This document shows, in pieces, positions 7,244 through 16,870 of a stretch of DNA of 64,000 nt. The translations under genes were made by a program, and so were the position numbers. The notes beneath the pieces were generated by a model. The model did no database searches. It was not told the origin of the DNA and worked only from the letters and a program-made list of their open reading frames with translations. Source of the DNA: SZUA-430 sp964647355 (GTDB lineage Bacteria > Pseudomonadota > Alphaproteobacteria > Micropepsales > Micropepsaceae); assembly GCA_964647355.1 (NCBI GenBank), contig CAZYGK010000005.1:15616-79615 (forward strand), given 5' to 3'. The stretch's first letter is position 1, and each line of letters starts with the position of its first letter.

Positions 7244-10200
7244 ATGCAGCGTATGCTGATTGTGCTTGGCGTCGTCGTGGCTCTCACGGCAGCGATCTTT
7301 TTGGCTGTTCGTTATGCCGGTCAACGCGGCGTGAACATAGCCGACTCCTCGCTCACCGAATCCGCCGATCCCGGTGCGCCCGGCACGATCGCCGAAGGTC
7401 CCGTCACTGCGACGCCCGAAGAGCCCGCGCCGTACTTCGCGTTCCGCCGGCTTGAGGTGCAGACCTCCGGCGACGAACCCGAAGCTTGCCTCGTCTTCAC
7501 GCGCAAGCTCGATAACACCGGCGCGACGCGCTACGAGGACTACCTGAAGTTCGACCCCGACACGAAGTTTTCGCTGCGCGTCACGAACGACCGCCTTTGC
7601 ATCTCAGGCTTGGCGTTCGGTCAAGCCTATACGCTGGAACTGAAGCCGGGCCTGCCCGCCGTGAAGGTCGAAGGCAAGGAAGCCGAAAAGCTCACGAAGG
7701 CCGAAAGCCTGCCGGTCGAACTGCGCGACAAGCCCGCGCTCGTCCGCTTCGGCAACGGCCTCGTCCTGCCGCGCGAAAACGCCGACGGCGTGCCGATCAC
7801 GACCGTCAACGTCGGCAAGCTCGACATCAAGGTCATCCGCGTGGGCGATCGTCTGCTGTCGCAACTGCAGACCGGCGTCGTCGATCAGCGCGAATTCTAT
7901 GAGTACGAGCGCAACAACATCGAGAGCGAGCAAGGCCAGATCGTGTTCGAAGGCCAGCTGGGCGTTCCGAACAACCGCCGCAACGACGAAGCGATCACGC
8001 TGTTCCCGCTGCGCAAGGCCCTGGGCCGCACGCAACCCGGCGCCTATCTCGTCATCGCGCAGGACGCCGCCGACAAATCCTCGACCGAAGACAACGTCGA
8101 CTGGAAGCCGCGCGCCGCTCAATTCGTCGTCGAAACCGACCTCGCGCTGACGACGTTCAAGGGCAACGACGGGCTTAACGTCTTCGTCCGCTCGCTCCGC
8201 ACCGCAGCGCCGATCTCCGGCGTCACGCTCGCACTCGTCGCCCGCAACAACGAAGAGATCGTGCGCCGCACGACCGGCAGCGACGGCCGCGCACAGTTCG
8301 ACGCGGCCTTCACCCGCGGCACCGGCGGCTCCGAGCCGGTGGTCGTGATGGCCTACGGCGCGGGCGACGACTTCACGTTCCTCGACTTGCGCCGCCCTGC
8401 GTTCGATCTGACCGATCGCGGCGTCGACGGCCGCACGTCGCCGGATCAGATCGACGCCTATCTCTACACCGACCGCGGCGTCTATCGCCCGGGCGAGACC
8501 GTCAACGTCGTCACCATGCTGCGCGACCAGCAGGCAAAGGCGTTGGGCGACGTGCCGCTGAACTTCGTGCTCTCGCGCCCCGACGGCCTTGAGGCGAAGA
8601 AGTGGAACGTGAAAGACCTGCAGGCGGGCGGCATCGCAACGCCCGTCACGCTCACGAACACGGCGCCGCGCGGACGCTGGCAAGTCGCCGCCTACATCGA
8701 TCCGAAGGGCGCGCCCGTGGGCCGCGTCGCGTTCGACGTCCAGGACTTCGTCCCGCAGAAGCTGAAGGTCGAACTGAAACCCGCGCAGCAAATCCTGCGT
8801 CCGGGCAGCCAAGCCACGATCGACGTCAACGGCCGCTTCCTCTATGGCGCGCCGGCGGCGGGCCTCGGCGGTGAAGGCACAATGACGATCACGCGCGACT
8901 CCACGCCGTTCGCGAACGTAGCCGCGCTCAAGGGCTATCGCTTCGGCAAAGTGAACGAGACGTTCGAAGGCACGCAAGTGACGATGAACGTGCCCGAAAC
9001 CGACGCCGCGGGTAAAACGCAGGCGACCGCCGCGATCGACGAGTTGGCCGAGACCTCGTTGCCGCTGAAGGCCGACATCACGATCGCAATCTACGAGCCC
9101 GGCGGCCGCACGACGTCCGACCAAGTCTCGCTGCCGGTGCGCACGCGCGACACGATGCTCGGCATCCGGCCCGGCTTCGAATGGGATTCGGTGCAGGAAA
9201 ATACGCCGGCAAACCTCGACGTGGTCGCGGTCGACGCCGACGGCCGCTTCAAGCAGGTGTCGAACGTCACCTGGGAACTCGTGAACGAGGACATCGACTA
9301 CCGTTGGTACCAAGTCGACAACGACTGGAAGTACGAACGCGTCGTCAACGACCGCATCGTCGCCGGCGGCAAGGCCGACCTCTCTTCGTCCAAGCCGTTC
9401 AAGGTTTCCAAGCCGCTCCCCTGGGGCTCCTACCGCCTCACCGTCGCCGATGGTTCAAGCGGCGCCGTCACGTCCTACCGCTTCTGGTCGGGCTGGGGCT
9501 CGGGCGCGTCGAACGATCGGCCGGACCGCGTCGCCGTCTCGGCCGACAAGCAGGTCTACGCGTCCGGCGACAGCGCGCGCATCAAAATCAACCCGCCGTC
9601 CGACGGCAAAGCGCTGATCGTCGTCGCCTCGAACAAGATCCACTTCACGCGCATGGTCGATGTCTCGGCCTCGGGAAGCACGATCTCGATCCCGGTCTCG
9701 TCGGATTGGGGCGCCGGCGCCTACGCGCTCGTCACGCACTACCGGCCGCTCTCGTCTGCCCAGACGCGCGCGCCCGTGCGCGCGATCGGCGTGGCCTGGC
9801 TCGGCGTCGACCCGGCGCCGCGCGAGCTGAAGGTCGCGATCAACGCGCCGAAGAAGGTCAAGCCGAACCAGATGGTCTCGATCCCGATCGCGGTGACGAA
9901 CCAAGGCTGGGGTGAAGCGGTCTACGTGACGCTCGCCGCTGTCGACGAAGGCATTCTTCAGTTGACGGACTTCGAGAGCCCCGACCCTAAGAAGCACTAC
10001 TTCGGCAAGCGCCGTCTGGGTCTCGACATGCGCGACGACTACGGCCGTTTGATCACGACCGATCGCGCCATCGTCGGCGAACTGAAGACCGGCGGCGACG
10101 GCGTGGGCGGACGCTCGCTCGCGGTCGTGCCGCAGAAGACGGTCTCGCTGTTCTCAGGCCTCGTCGCTCTGGGCGACAGCGGCAAGGGCTCGATTACGCT

Positions 10201-12178
10201 GAACGTGCCCGACTTCGCAGGCGAATTGCGCCTGATGGCGGTCGCGTACACGAACGGCAAGCTCGGCCGCGCCGAGCAACCGCTCACCGTGCGCGACAGC
10301 GTCGTGGCCGAAGTGATCCTGCCCCGCTTCATCGCGCCGGGCGACACGCTCGCCGCCGCGTTGAACATGCACAATGTCGAAGGCGGCGCCGGCCGCTATA
10401 CGGCAACGGTGAAAGGCTCGGGCGCGGTCAGCGTTCCGGGCGGACAGACCTCGCTGGCGATGAACATGAACGTCGGCCAGCGCTCGCTGGTACAAGTGCC
10501 GCTCCAAGCCGCCGCATCGGGCATCGGCACGATCTCGATGAACGTCACCGGCCCCGGTGGCTTCAACGTCAACCGTTCGTGGCCGATCGAAGTGCGCGAG
10601 CCGCAGTTGCCGGTGTCGTCGGAAGACGTCGCCGTCATCCCGCCGGGACGCGACGTGAAGTTCGGCAAAGAGCTGTTGGCCTCGTTCAAACCGGGCACCG
10701 CGCAAGTGGCGGTGACCGTGACCGGCGCCCGCGGCTTCGACGACGTCCCCGGCCTGCTGCGCTGGCTCGATCGTTATCCGTTCGGCTGTATCGAACAGAC
10801 GACGAGCCGTGCCTATCCGCTCGTCTACTACAACGACATGGCGCTGCTGGCGCAGGTCAAGCAGGACAAGAACATCAAGGACCGCGTGCAGGATGCCGCC
10901 TACCGCATCCTCGACATGCAGACCTACGAAGGTTCGTTCGGCATGTGGAGTTCGATCTCGGGCGAAGCCGACACTTACATCGGCATGTTCGCGACCGACT
11001 TCTTGGCCCAAGCGAAGGACAAGGGCTACGTGATCCCCGACGAAGGTTTGGAACGCGCGCTGAAATGGGCACGCAAGGCCTCCGGCGCGGAAAGCAACAC
11101 CGACCTCGCGCGCGCCTACGGCTTCTACCTGCTCGCACGCGCCGGCAAGCTGAACCCGAGCGAACTGCGCTACTTCGCCGACACGCGCGTCGAAGGCATG
11201 ACGAACCCGTTCGCTCTGGGTCTCATGGGTGCGGCGCTGAACGAAATCGGCGACCGCGCGCGTGCCGCCCCGGCCTTCACGAAGGCGCGCGACCTTGCCG
11301 CCGGTGCCGATCCGGTGAAATACGTCTCCGACACGACGTATTACGGTTCGCTGCTGCGCGACGTGGCGGGTTTGACCGCGATGTCCGCGAAGGCGGGGCA
11401 GGCGGGCATGATCCCGGCGCTGGTGTCGCGCGTTCAGGGCTTCGACCCGCGCCTCAACTACACGACGACGCAGGAAAAGGCCTGGATGCTCCTCGCCGCG
11501 AACGCGATCGAGGAAACCACGCCGCCCGTGAACGTGACGGTCGCCGGCACGCGCGCGACGGCAAGCGGCAAAGTGCTGCGCTTCAGCCCGACCCTGACCG
11601 AGATGGATCAAAGCATCTCGCTCCGGAACAACGGCCAGAAGGACGTTTGGCGCATCGTCTCTGCCGACGGCATCCCGGCGGCAGCGCTGCCCGCGTCGCA
11701 AAACGGTGTCACGATCGCAAAGTCGATCCTGACGATGACCGGTGAGCAGGCGAACCTTTTGGCGGTGAAGCAGAACGACCGCTTCATCGTACATCTGTCG
11801 GGCGAGATGGCCGACAACCGCGCGCGTCTGATGGCGCTGCTCGATCTCCTGCCTGCGGGCTTCGAGATCGAGGGCATCGTCCAGCGCAAGGAGGACGGCT
11901 CGACGATCTATCCGTTCTTGCCGGTGCTCGCCTCGTCGAACATCGCCGAAGCGCGCGACGACCGCTTCGTCACGACATTCGACATCGGCTCGAACTACCA
12001 GCCATCGACGCCGGAGGAACGCGCGAAGCAAACGCGGCCGACGTTCCACTTCGCCTATATCGTGCGCGCGACGGTTCCCGGTGCCTACACGGTGCCGGCA
12101 GCGGTGGTCGAGGATATGTACGCCCCCGACATCGTCGCCCGCACGAACATGGGTAAGCTGGCGATTGCGTCGAACTAG
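7244..12178 (+). CDS. yfhM: Bacterial alpha-2-macroglobulin, thioester type (YfhM-like)
   Basis: A 1644-residue protein with an N-terminal membrane anchor (about residues 4-24), then macroglobulin domains. In the second half it has the thioester motif CIEQ (Cys1182, Gln1185) within FGCIEQTTSRAYP, followed by the alpha-helical TED domain and the receptor-binding-like C-terminus. Family knowledge: such proteins trap attacking proteases in the periplasm after bait-region cleavage, and the thioester links the protease covalently. The next gene is pbpC, the classical partner. The usual lipobox is replaced here by an uncleaved-looking anchor. Length is normal for the family. Confidence 0.93.
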   Translation: MQRMLIVLGVVVALTAAIFLAVRYAGQRGVNIADSSLTESADPGAPGTIAEGPVTATPEEPAPYFAFRRLEVQTSGDEPEACLVFTRKLDNTGATRYEDYLKFDPDTKFSLRVTNDRLCISGLAFGQAYTLELKPGLPAVKVEGKEAEKLTKAESLPVELRDKPALVRFGNGLVLPRENADGVPITTVNVGKLDIKVIRVGDRLLSQLQTGVVDQREFYEYERNNIESEQGQIVFEGQLGVPNNRRNDEAITLFPLRKALGRTQPGAYLVIAQDAADKSSTEDNVDWKPRAAQFVVETDLALTTFKGNDGLNVFVRSLRTAAPISGVTLALVARNNEEIVRRTTGSDGRAQFDAAFTRGTGGSEPVVVMAYGAGDDFTFLDLRRPAFDLTDRGVDGRTSPDQIDAYLYTDRGVYRPGETVNVVTMLRDQQAKALGDVPLNFVLSRPDGLEAKKWNVKDLQAGGIATPVTLTNTAPRGRWQVAAYIDPKGAPVGRVAFDVQDFVPQKLKVELKPAQQILRPGSQATIDVNGRFLYGAPAAGLGGEGTMTITRDSTPFANVAALKGYRFGKVNETFEGTQVTMNVPETDAAGKTQATAAIDELAETSLPLKADITIAIYEPGGRTTSDQVSLPVRTRDTMLGIRPGFEWDSVQENTPANLDVVAVDADGRFKQVSNVTWELVNEDIDYRWYQVDNDWKYERVVNDRIVAGGKADLSSSKPFKVSKPLPWGSYRLTVADGSSGAVTSYRFWSGWGSGASNDRPDRVAVSADKQVYASGDSARIKINPPSDGKALIVVASNKIHFTRMVDVSASGSTISIPVSSDWGAGAYALVTHYRPLSSAQTRAPVRAIGVAWLGVDPAPRELKVAINAPKKVKPNQMVSIPIAVTNQGWGEAVYVTLAAVDEGILQLTDFESPDPKKHYFGKRRLGLDMRDDYGRLITTDRAIVGELKTGGDGVGGRSLAVVPQKTVSLFSGLVALGDSGKGSITLNVPDFAGELRLMAVAYTNGKLGRAEQPLTVRDSVVAEVILPRFIAPGDTLAAALNMHNVEGGAGRYTATVKGSGAVSVPGGQTSLAMNMNVGQRSLVQVPLQAAASGIGTISMNVTGPGGFNVNRSWPIEVREPQLPVSSEDVAVIPPGRDVKFGKELLASFKPGTAQVAVTVTGARGFDDVPGLLRWLDRYPFGCIEQTTSRAYPLVYYNDMALLAQVKQDKNIKDRVQDAAYRILDMQTYEGSFGMWSSISGEADTYIGMFATDFLAQAKDKGYVIPDEGLERALKWARKASGAESNTDLARAYGFYLLARAGKLNPSELRYFADTRVEGMTNPFALGLMGAALNEIGDRARAAPAFTKARDLAAGADPVKYVSDTTYYGSLLRDVAGLTAMSAKAGQAGMIPALVSRVQGFDPRLNYTTTQEKAWMLLAANAIEETTPPVNVTVAGTRATASGKVLRFSPTLTEMDQSISLRNNGQKDVWRIVSADGIPAAALPASQNGVTIAKSILTMTGEQANLLAVKQNDRFIVHLSGEMADNRARLMALLDLLPAGFEIEGIVQRKEDGSTIYPFLPVLASSNIAEARDDRFVTTFDIGSNYQPSTPEERAKQTRPTFHFAYIVRATVPGAYTVPAAVVEDMYAPDIVARTNMGKLAIASN

Positions 12179-12203
12179 GTGGAGAACTGGAATCGCAAAA
12201 ACA

Positions 12204-12254
12204 CTGTCATCCCGGCTCGCGCTCCGCTAACGCTCCGCTTGGCCGGGATGACAG
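12204..12254. repeat. Short palindromic repeat, TGTCATCCCGGC family
   Basis: Perfect 13-bp arms CTGTCATCCCGGC (12204-12216) and GCCGGGATGACAG (12242-12254) flank a 25-bp centre. The arm matches that of the element at 4061-4174. It sits in the 94-bp gap between yfhM and pbpC and may form a hairpin in the shared transcript. Confidence 0.8.
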
Positions 12255-12272
12255 GATTAGAGCAGTCGTGTG

Positions 12273-14366
12273 ATGCGTTTCCTCCGCGGTAGCGGATTTC
12301 GTTCGGCGGCAATCATCGCCGCCTTCGCCGTCATCGGCCTTGGCCTGGCGACGGCCGTCGCCGACCGGCTGAATCCCCTCACCGGCACACGCGCCGACGA
12401 TCGCTCGGTCATCGTGTCGGCTGCCGACGGTGCGCTCCTGCGCGCGTTCACCTCTAAGGACGGCCGCTGGCGCCTGCCGGTGAAGCCGGCGCAAGTGGAT
12501 CAGCGCTATCAACGCATGTTGCTCGCCTGGGAAGACCACCGCTTCCGCGATCACCCGGGTGTCGATCCGCTCGCGATGCTGCGCGCGGCCTATCAGCTCG
12601 CGGCCGAGGCCCGCGTCGTCTCGGGCGCCTCCACCATCAGCATGCAAGTGGCGCGCCTGATGGAACCGCGCGAACGCACGTTCGGCGCCAAGGTGCTCCA
12701 GATCGCTCGGGCGCTGCAGCTCGAATGGCATTTGACCAAGGACGAGATCCTAGAGCGCTATCTGACGCTGGCACCTTATGGCGGCAATCTTGAGGGCGTA
12801 CGCGCCGCAAGCTTCGCGTGGTTCGGCAAGGAGCCGAAGCACCTGACCGCGGGCGAGGCGGCGTTGCTTGTGGCGCTTCCGCAGTCGCCCGAACGCCGCC
12901 GTCCCGACCGCTTTCCCAAGATCGCCAAGGCCGCGCGCGACCGCGTGATCGACACGCTCGCCGATCGGGGGCTGCTGACCGCCCGCGACGCAAGCGAAGC
13001 GAAGGAAGAACCTATCCCCGACCGGCGCCAGCGTTTTCCGTTCCATGCGCCGCATTTGGCGCAGGATCTTTTGGCGGCGAACAAGAAGAACGATCCCGTC
13101 ATCATCTCGACGCTCGATGCGCGCATTCAAACGAAGCTCGAGGATCTAGGCCGCCGCGAGCGCGCCTACTTCGCCGACGACGCGAACCTCGCCGTCGTGG
13201 TGGTCGAAAACGAAACCCGCAACGTCGTTGCGCTCCTGGGTGGCGCGAATTTCTGGTCGCAAGCCGGTCAGGTCGATCTGACGAAAGCCTCGCGCTCGCC
13301 CGGTTCCACTTTGAAGCCCATCATCTACGGCATCGCCTTCGACGAGCTGATCGTCCATCCGCAAACGCTGATCGACGATAAGCCGACGATGTTTGGCGAC
13401 TACGAGCCGCGCAACTTCGACCGCGGCTTTCAGGGCACGGTGACCGTCGCCACCGCCCTGCAGATGTCGCTGAACGTGCCGGCCGTGGCGCTGCTCGACC
13501 GCATCGGCCCGGTGCGCCTCGCGGGTGCGATGCGCAACGCCGGCGCCGAACTCCAGTTCCCGAAGAAGGGCGCGCTGCCCTCGCTGCCGCTGGCGCTCGG
13601 CGGCGTGGGCATCTCGCTGCGTGACTTGACGATGCTCTACGCGGGCATAGCGGCCGGCGGCGAAGTGCGCGCGCTGCGCTACCGCGACGACGCGCTCGAA
13701 GGCGAAGCGCATCGCCTCTTCGGCCGCGCCGCCGCCTGGTACCTCGCCGAGACGCTGAAGGACGCGAACCTCCCCGATGGCTGGTCGATGGGGCAGGGGA
13801 TCGAACGCGCCCGCCAAGTCGCGTTCAAGACTGGCACGTCCTACGGCTATCGCGATGCCTGGTCGTTGGGCTTCTCGAAGAAGTTCACGGTCGGCATCTG
13901 GGTCGGCCGCGCCGACGGCTCGACACGCCCCGGCCACATCGGCCGCAATGACGCCGCGCCTCTGTTGCTCAAGGTTTTCGACCTCTTGCCGCCGGAATCG
14001 CGAGCGCCGTCGCCGCCGCCCGACGGCGCTTTCGTCGCGCAGAATGCCGAGCAGCTGCCGCCGGCGCTGCAGCGCTTCCGTTCGAACGCGAGGTTGGCCG
14101 CGGGGCTAAAGCGCGTTCAACCGCCGCGCATCCAATTCCCGCCGAACGGCGCCACCATTTCGCTCGAGGATCCGAAAAAGCCGCAAGCGCTTCCGCTCAA
14201 AGCCCAAGGCGGCCGCGAACCGTTGCGCTGGGTCGTGAACGGCTTGCCGCTGGAGGCGAGCAACAGCTGGTGGACACCCGATGGCGAAGGCTTCGCCCGC
14301 ATCACCGTCGTCGACGCCGACGGCCGCAGTGACACCTCTCAAATCAGGCTCAAAGGAGAGAACTAG
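12273..14366 (+). CDS. pbpC: Penicillin-binding protein 1C (bifunctional transglycosylase/transpeptidase)
   Basis: 697 residues. An N-terminal membrane anchor (about 10-30) is followed by a GT51 transglycosylase domain with Glu87 in AWEDHRFRDHPGVD. The transpeptidase domain has SPGSTLKP (Ser345, Lys348), SLNVPA and KTGTS (Lys519). A C-terminal beta-rich BiPBP_C domain closes the protein. An overlapping GTG one codon earlier (12270) is equally possible. Genomic pairing of PBP1C with alpha-2-macroglobulin is widespread, and the pair is thought to defend and repair the wall. The gene is followed with no gap by the LprI-like gene, which implies one operon. Confidence 0.93.
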   Translation: MRFLRGSGFRSAAIIAAFAVIGLGLATAVADRLNPLTGTRADDRSVIVSAADGALLRAFTSKDGRWRLPVKPAQVDQRYQRMLLAWEDHRFRDHPGVDPLAMLRAAYQLAAEARVVSGASTISMQVARLMEPRERTFGAKVLQIARALQLEWHLTKDEILERYLTLAPYGGNLEGVRAASFAWFGKEPKHLTAGEAALLVALPQSPERRRPDRFPKIAKAARDRVIDTLADRGLLTARDASEAKEEPIPDRRQRFPFHAPHLAQDLLAANKKNDPVIISTLDARIQTKLEDLGRRERAYFADDANLAVVVVENETRNVVALLGGANFWSQAGQVDLTKASRSPGSTLKPIIYGIAFDELIVHPQTLIDDKPTMFGDYEPRNFDRGFQGTVTVATALQMSLNVPAVALLDRIGPVRLAGAMRNAGAELQFPKKGALPSLPLALGGVGISLRDLTMLYAGIAAGGEVRALRYRDDALEGEAHRLFGRAAAWYLAETLKDANLPDGWSMGQGIERARQVAFKTGTSYGYRDAWSLGFSKKFTVGIWVGRADGSTRPGHIGRNDAAPLLLKVFDLLPPESRAPSPPPDGAFVAQNAEQLPPALQRFRSNARLAAGLKRVQPPRIQFPPNGATISLEDPKKPQALPLKAQGGREPLRWVVNGLPLEASNSWWTPDGEGFARITVVDADGRSDTSQIRLKGEN

Positions 14367-14792
14367 ATGCGCCTCGTCGCCGCCGCCCTGCTGCTCGCCG
14401 TTTGCTGTAGTGTCACGCACGCCGCCCCCGCTCTGAATTGCAAGGATCCGCAGTCGAACTACGAAATGAAAATGTGCGCCGACCAGGATTTGAAAAAGGC
14501 CGACGCCGAACTCAAAATTGCCTACGACAAGGCGATTGCCCATGCGCGCGAAACCGACCGCTGGTCGCGGACCCGGAAGGTCTCCCAAAACAAACCCGAC
14601 GACGAACCGTTGCTGCGCGAGGCACAGCGCGCGTGGGTTTCGTTCCGCGATGCGAACTGTAAGTACCAGTACCAAATCTACTACGGCGGGTCGCACGCGG
14701 GCCTCGCCTATTTGCTGTGCATGGCCGACACGACGAAGGCGCGTGTGAAAGAATTGCGCCAACTGCCCGGCGGCGACGAATTCGAGCAGTAG
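14367..14792 (+). CDS. LprI-like (DUF1311) secreted protein, putative lysozyme inhibitor
   Basis: 141 residues with a signal peptide (MRLVAAALLLAVCCSVTHA). The mature part has the DUF1311/LprI pattern: paired cysteines in LNCKDPQSNYEMKMCADQD, a long charged helix, the core EAQRAWVSFRDANC, and a C-terminal LLCMADTTKARV. The ATG directly abuts the pbpC stop, so translation is probably coupled. LprI of mycobacteria inhibits lysozyme; that activity is only inferred here. Placement next to a protease trap and a wall synthase fits a defence role. Confidence 0.8.
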   Translation: MRLVAAALLLAVCCSVTHAAPALNCKDPQSNYEMKMCADQDLKKADAELKIAYDKAIAHARETDRWSRTRKVSQNKPDDEPLLREAQRAWVSFRDANCKYQYQIYYGGSHAGLAYLLCMADTTKARVKELRQLPGGDEFEQ

Positions 14793-14811
14793 TCTCAAAG
14801 CCAAAATGGGC

Positions 14812-14842
14812 CGTCTTGGCCGCCTCAAGTGCGGCCAAGACG
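14812..14842. terminator. 12-bp-stem hairpin between convergent genes
   Basis: CGTCTTGGCCGC (14812-14823) and GCGGCCAAGACG (14831-14842) form a perfect 12-bp stem with a 7-nt loop between the ends of the LprI-like and YHS genes. On the minus strand the stem is followed by GCCCATTTTGG, a weak T-tract, so it may terminate the YHS transcript and block read-through from pbpC. Confidence 0.55.
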
Positions 14843-14854
14843 AGGAGAGTGGAG

Positions 14855-15313
14855 CTACTTCCCCAACACGCCCGGCCAATTCTTGTCGGCCTTTGCGATG
14901 TGTCCGGGAATGTCCTTCGACCATGTCGCCTGAACGCTTCTGTCGTAGTTCAGGAACAGGCGCCCGCCGACGATGTTCCACACAAGCGGATCGCCCGATG
15001 CGGTGTAGCCTTGGCTGACCGCCCACGCGCAGTAGCCGCCGTATTGCGGGGCATAGGCGGTCGGGTTCGCCCTGAACGTGGCGAGGTTTTCGGCCGACGC
15101 GAATTGCCACTTCGCACCCTTGTAGTCGAACGTGAAGGCGGGGTTGCCCTTCACCGGCTTGTTGTCTTTGAAATACGCGACCGCATCGTAGCCGCCGACG
15201 GCAAGCGTCGAGAAGATGCCGGTGTAGATGTCCGCGTCCCGCGCTTGCACGGGAAGCACGGCCGCAAGCAGGGCAAAGGCGCCTGCGAACATGGCTGTGA
15301 GTGATTTGATCAT
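14855..15313 (-). CDS. Secreted YHS domain-containing protein
   Basis: 152 residues from the ATG at 15313, preceded by a GAGAGAGA purine stretch. A signal peptide (to about VQARD) precedes a domain with GYDAVAYFKDNKPVKGNPAF and the YGGYCAWAVSQGYTASGDP core typical of YHS-domain proteins, which are thought to bind metal or haem-related ligands. The open frame continues 56 codons upstream, but that extension overlaps the divergent MFS leader and lacks family similarity. The export signal places the protein in the periplasm. The precise function of the family is unsettled. Confidence 0.85.
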   Translation of the reverse strand: MIKSLTAMFAGAFALLAAVLPVQARDADIYTGIFSTLAVGGYDAVAYFKDNKPVKGNPAFTFDYKGAKWQFASAENLATFRANPTAYAPQYGGYCAWAVSQGYTASGDPLVWNIVGGRLFLNYDRSVQATWSKDIPGHIAKADKNWPGVLGK

Positions 15314-15463
15314 TGCTGTCTCTCTCTGTTGCGCGGGCCTTGAGGGGTGCCGCGTGACGCAAGGAAACCTAAACCCGGCCTCCCGAAAGTCACCGTCCCG
15401 CGTGCCGATGATTTCGATAGCTTGCGCGCATTTGTCATCTGCGCCCGCGCGCGCGCGCCATGC

Positions 15464-16801
15464 ATGACCAGGGCTATGCAAAAACCCGCACCATCGCCGG
15501 AACAGCGCGGTTGGCTTGATCGCCTGCGCCAGAACTTCGCGCCGGAAAACGCGGACGGCACGACCTCCGAACAGGGCCGCAAGCGGGCCATGGGCCTGCT
15601 CTTCACGAGCCTCATCGCAAACGGCCTCGGCCAGACGGTGATGTTCGCGATCCTGCCGCCTCTGGCCGACGATCTCGGCCTAACCGAGGTCGGTCTGGGT
15701 TCCGTCTTCGCAATCTCCGCATTTCTGTGGGTCTTCTCTTCGGCCTATTGGGGCGCACGTAGCGACGTGTGGGGCCGGCGGCCGATCATTCTGATCGGCA
15801 TCGCAGCCTTCGCGATCTCGACCTTCACCTTTGCCAGCGTCCTGCAATTCGGCCTTATGGGCATGATTGCGCCGGCGCTGATCTATCCGCTCATGGTCGC
15901 AACCCGGTCGATATACGGCCTGTTCGGCGCCGGCGCCTACCCGGCGGCGCAAGGCTACATCGCCGACCGCACCAGCGCGCAGGAGCGCACCGAAGGCATC
16001 GCCATGTTGAACGCGGCGTTCGGCTTAGGCGCGGCCATCGGCCCCGGTGTTGGCGCCGCGCTCACCGTGTTCGGCGTCGTCGCCCCGCTCTATTTCGTTG
16101 CCGCCATGGCGTTCGTCTCGACGATCGCCGTATGGCTGCTGCTGCCGGAGCGCTCGCGCCCGCATCAGCGCAAGATCGAAAAGCCGCTCTCGTGGTTCGA
16201 CGCGCGCGTCCTGCCGTTCGTGGTTTTCGCCGTGCTTCAAGGCACAGCCGGCTCTATCCCGATCCAAACCATCGCCTTCATGATCCGCGATATGCTGAAG
16301 CTGCCGACGGCAGAAACGCAGCAGCTCGCAGGCGTCGCCCTGATGGGCTTGGCCATCGCAAGTCTCGTCGCCCAATTCGTGCTCGTGCAGCGCTTTAAGC
16401 TGACGAACCGGTTCCTGATCATCGCCGGTATCGTGGTCGCGATCCTTTCGAACGTCCTGGTCGCGGTCGCCACGAACTACGGGATGCTCGCCTTTGCGCT
16501 CGTGCTGTCGGGCCTCGGCTTTGGGATGCTCCGTCCGGGCATCGCCGCCGCGGCATCCCTGTCTGTGTCGCAGGACGAACAGGGCGCGATGGCGGGACTG
16601 ACAGGTGGAGCCGGCGCCGCGGGCTTCATTTTCGCCCCCTTGGTCGGCAATGGACTCTATTCGTGGAGCCCCGTCGCACCCTATTGGTTTGCCGCGATTC
16701 TCATGATATTCTTGCTGATGTTCGTACGTTCAAACAAGCGTATAAAAACCTCTGTAATTCAAACGTTTGACGGAACATCTTCGGATATCCAACCACCATA
16801 G
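15464..16801 (+). CDS. MFS transporter, drug/proton antiporter-like
   Basis: About 445 residues with 12 predicted membrane segments. The first follows GRKRAMGLLFTSLIANGLG, and the MFS signature loop GARSDVWGRRP lies between TM2 and TM3. The antiporter-type motif GPGVGAALTV is in TM5. The start is ambiguous: ATG at 15464 or 15476, both after a poorly biased leader. It is divergent from the YHS gene. Substrate cannot be stated; the family ranges from multidrug to metabolite efflux. Confidence 0.85.
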   Translation: MTRAMQKPAPSPEQRGWLDRLRQNFAPENADGTTSEQGRKRAMGLLFTSLIANGLGQTVMFAILPPLADDLGLTEVGLGSVFAISAFLWVFSSAYWGARSDVWGRRPIILIGIAAFAISTFTFASVLQFGLMGMIAPALIYPLMVATRSIYGLFGAGAYPAAQGYIADRTSAQERTEGIAMLNAAFGLGAAIGPGVGAALTVFGVVAPLYFVAAMAFVSTIAVWLLLPERSRPHQRKIEKPLSWFDARVLPFVVFAVLQGTAGSIPIQTIAFMIRDMLKLPTAETQQLAGVALMGLAIASLVAQFVLVQRFKLTNRFLIIAGIVVAILSNVLVAVATNYGMLAFALVLSGLGFGMLRPGIAAAASLSVSQDEQGAMAGLTGGAGAAGFIFAPLVGNGLYSWSPVAPYWFAAILMIFLLMFVRSNKRIKTSVIQTFDGTSSDIQPP

Positions 16802-16811
16802 ATGAACGGCG

Positions 16812-16831
16812 CGATCACAGGCTCGTGATCG
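16812..16831 (+). terminator. Possible terminator hairpin after MFS gene
   Basis: CGATCAC (16812-16818), a 6-nt loop and GTGATCG (16825-16831) form a perfect 7-bp stem 10 bp after the MFS stop codon, followed by AAATTTAAC. The U-tract is short, so efficiency is doubtful. Confidence 0.4.
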
Positions 16832-16870
16832 AAATTTAACTAGAGTTCATTATTGGACTATAGCCAAAAG

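Noticed and set aside
7604..9313. Long antisense frame inside the alpha-2-macroglobulin gene
   Set aside because: Arg/Val/Asp-rich translation without motifs; a typical shadow of a high-GC coding strand. Similar antisense frames at 10154-12049, 20606-21625 and 62935-63957 were dropped for the same reason.
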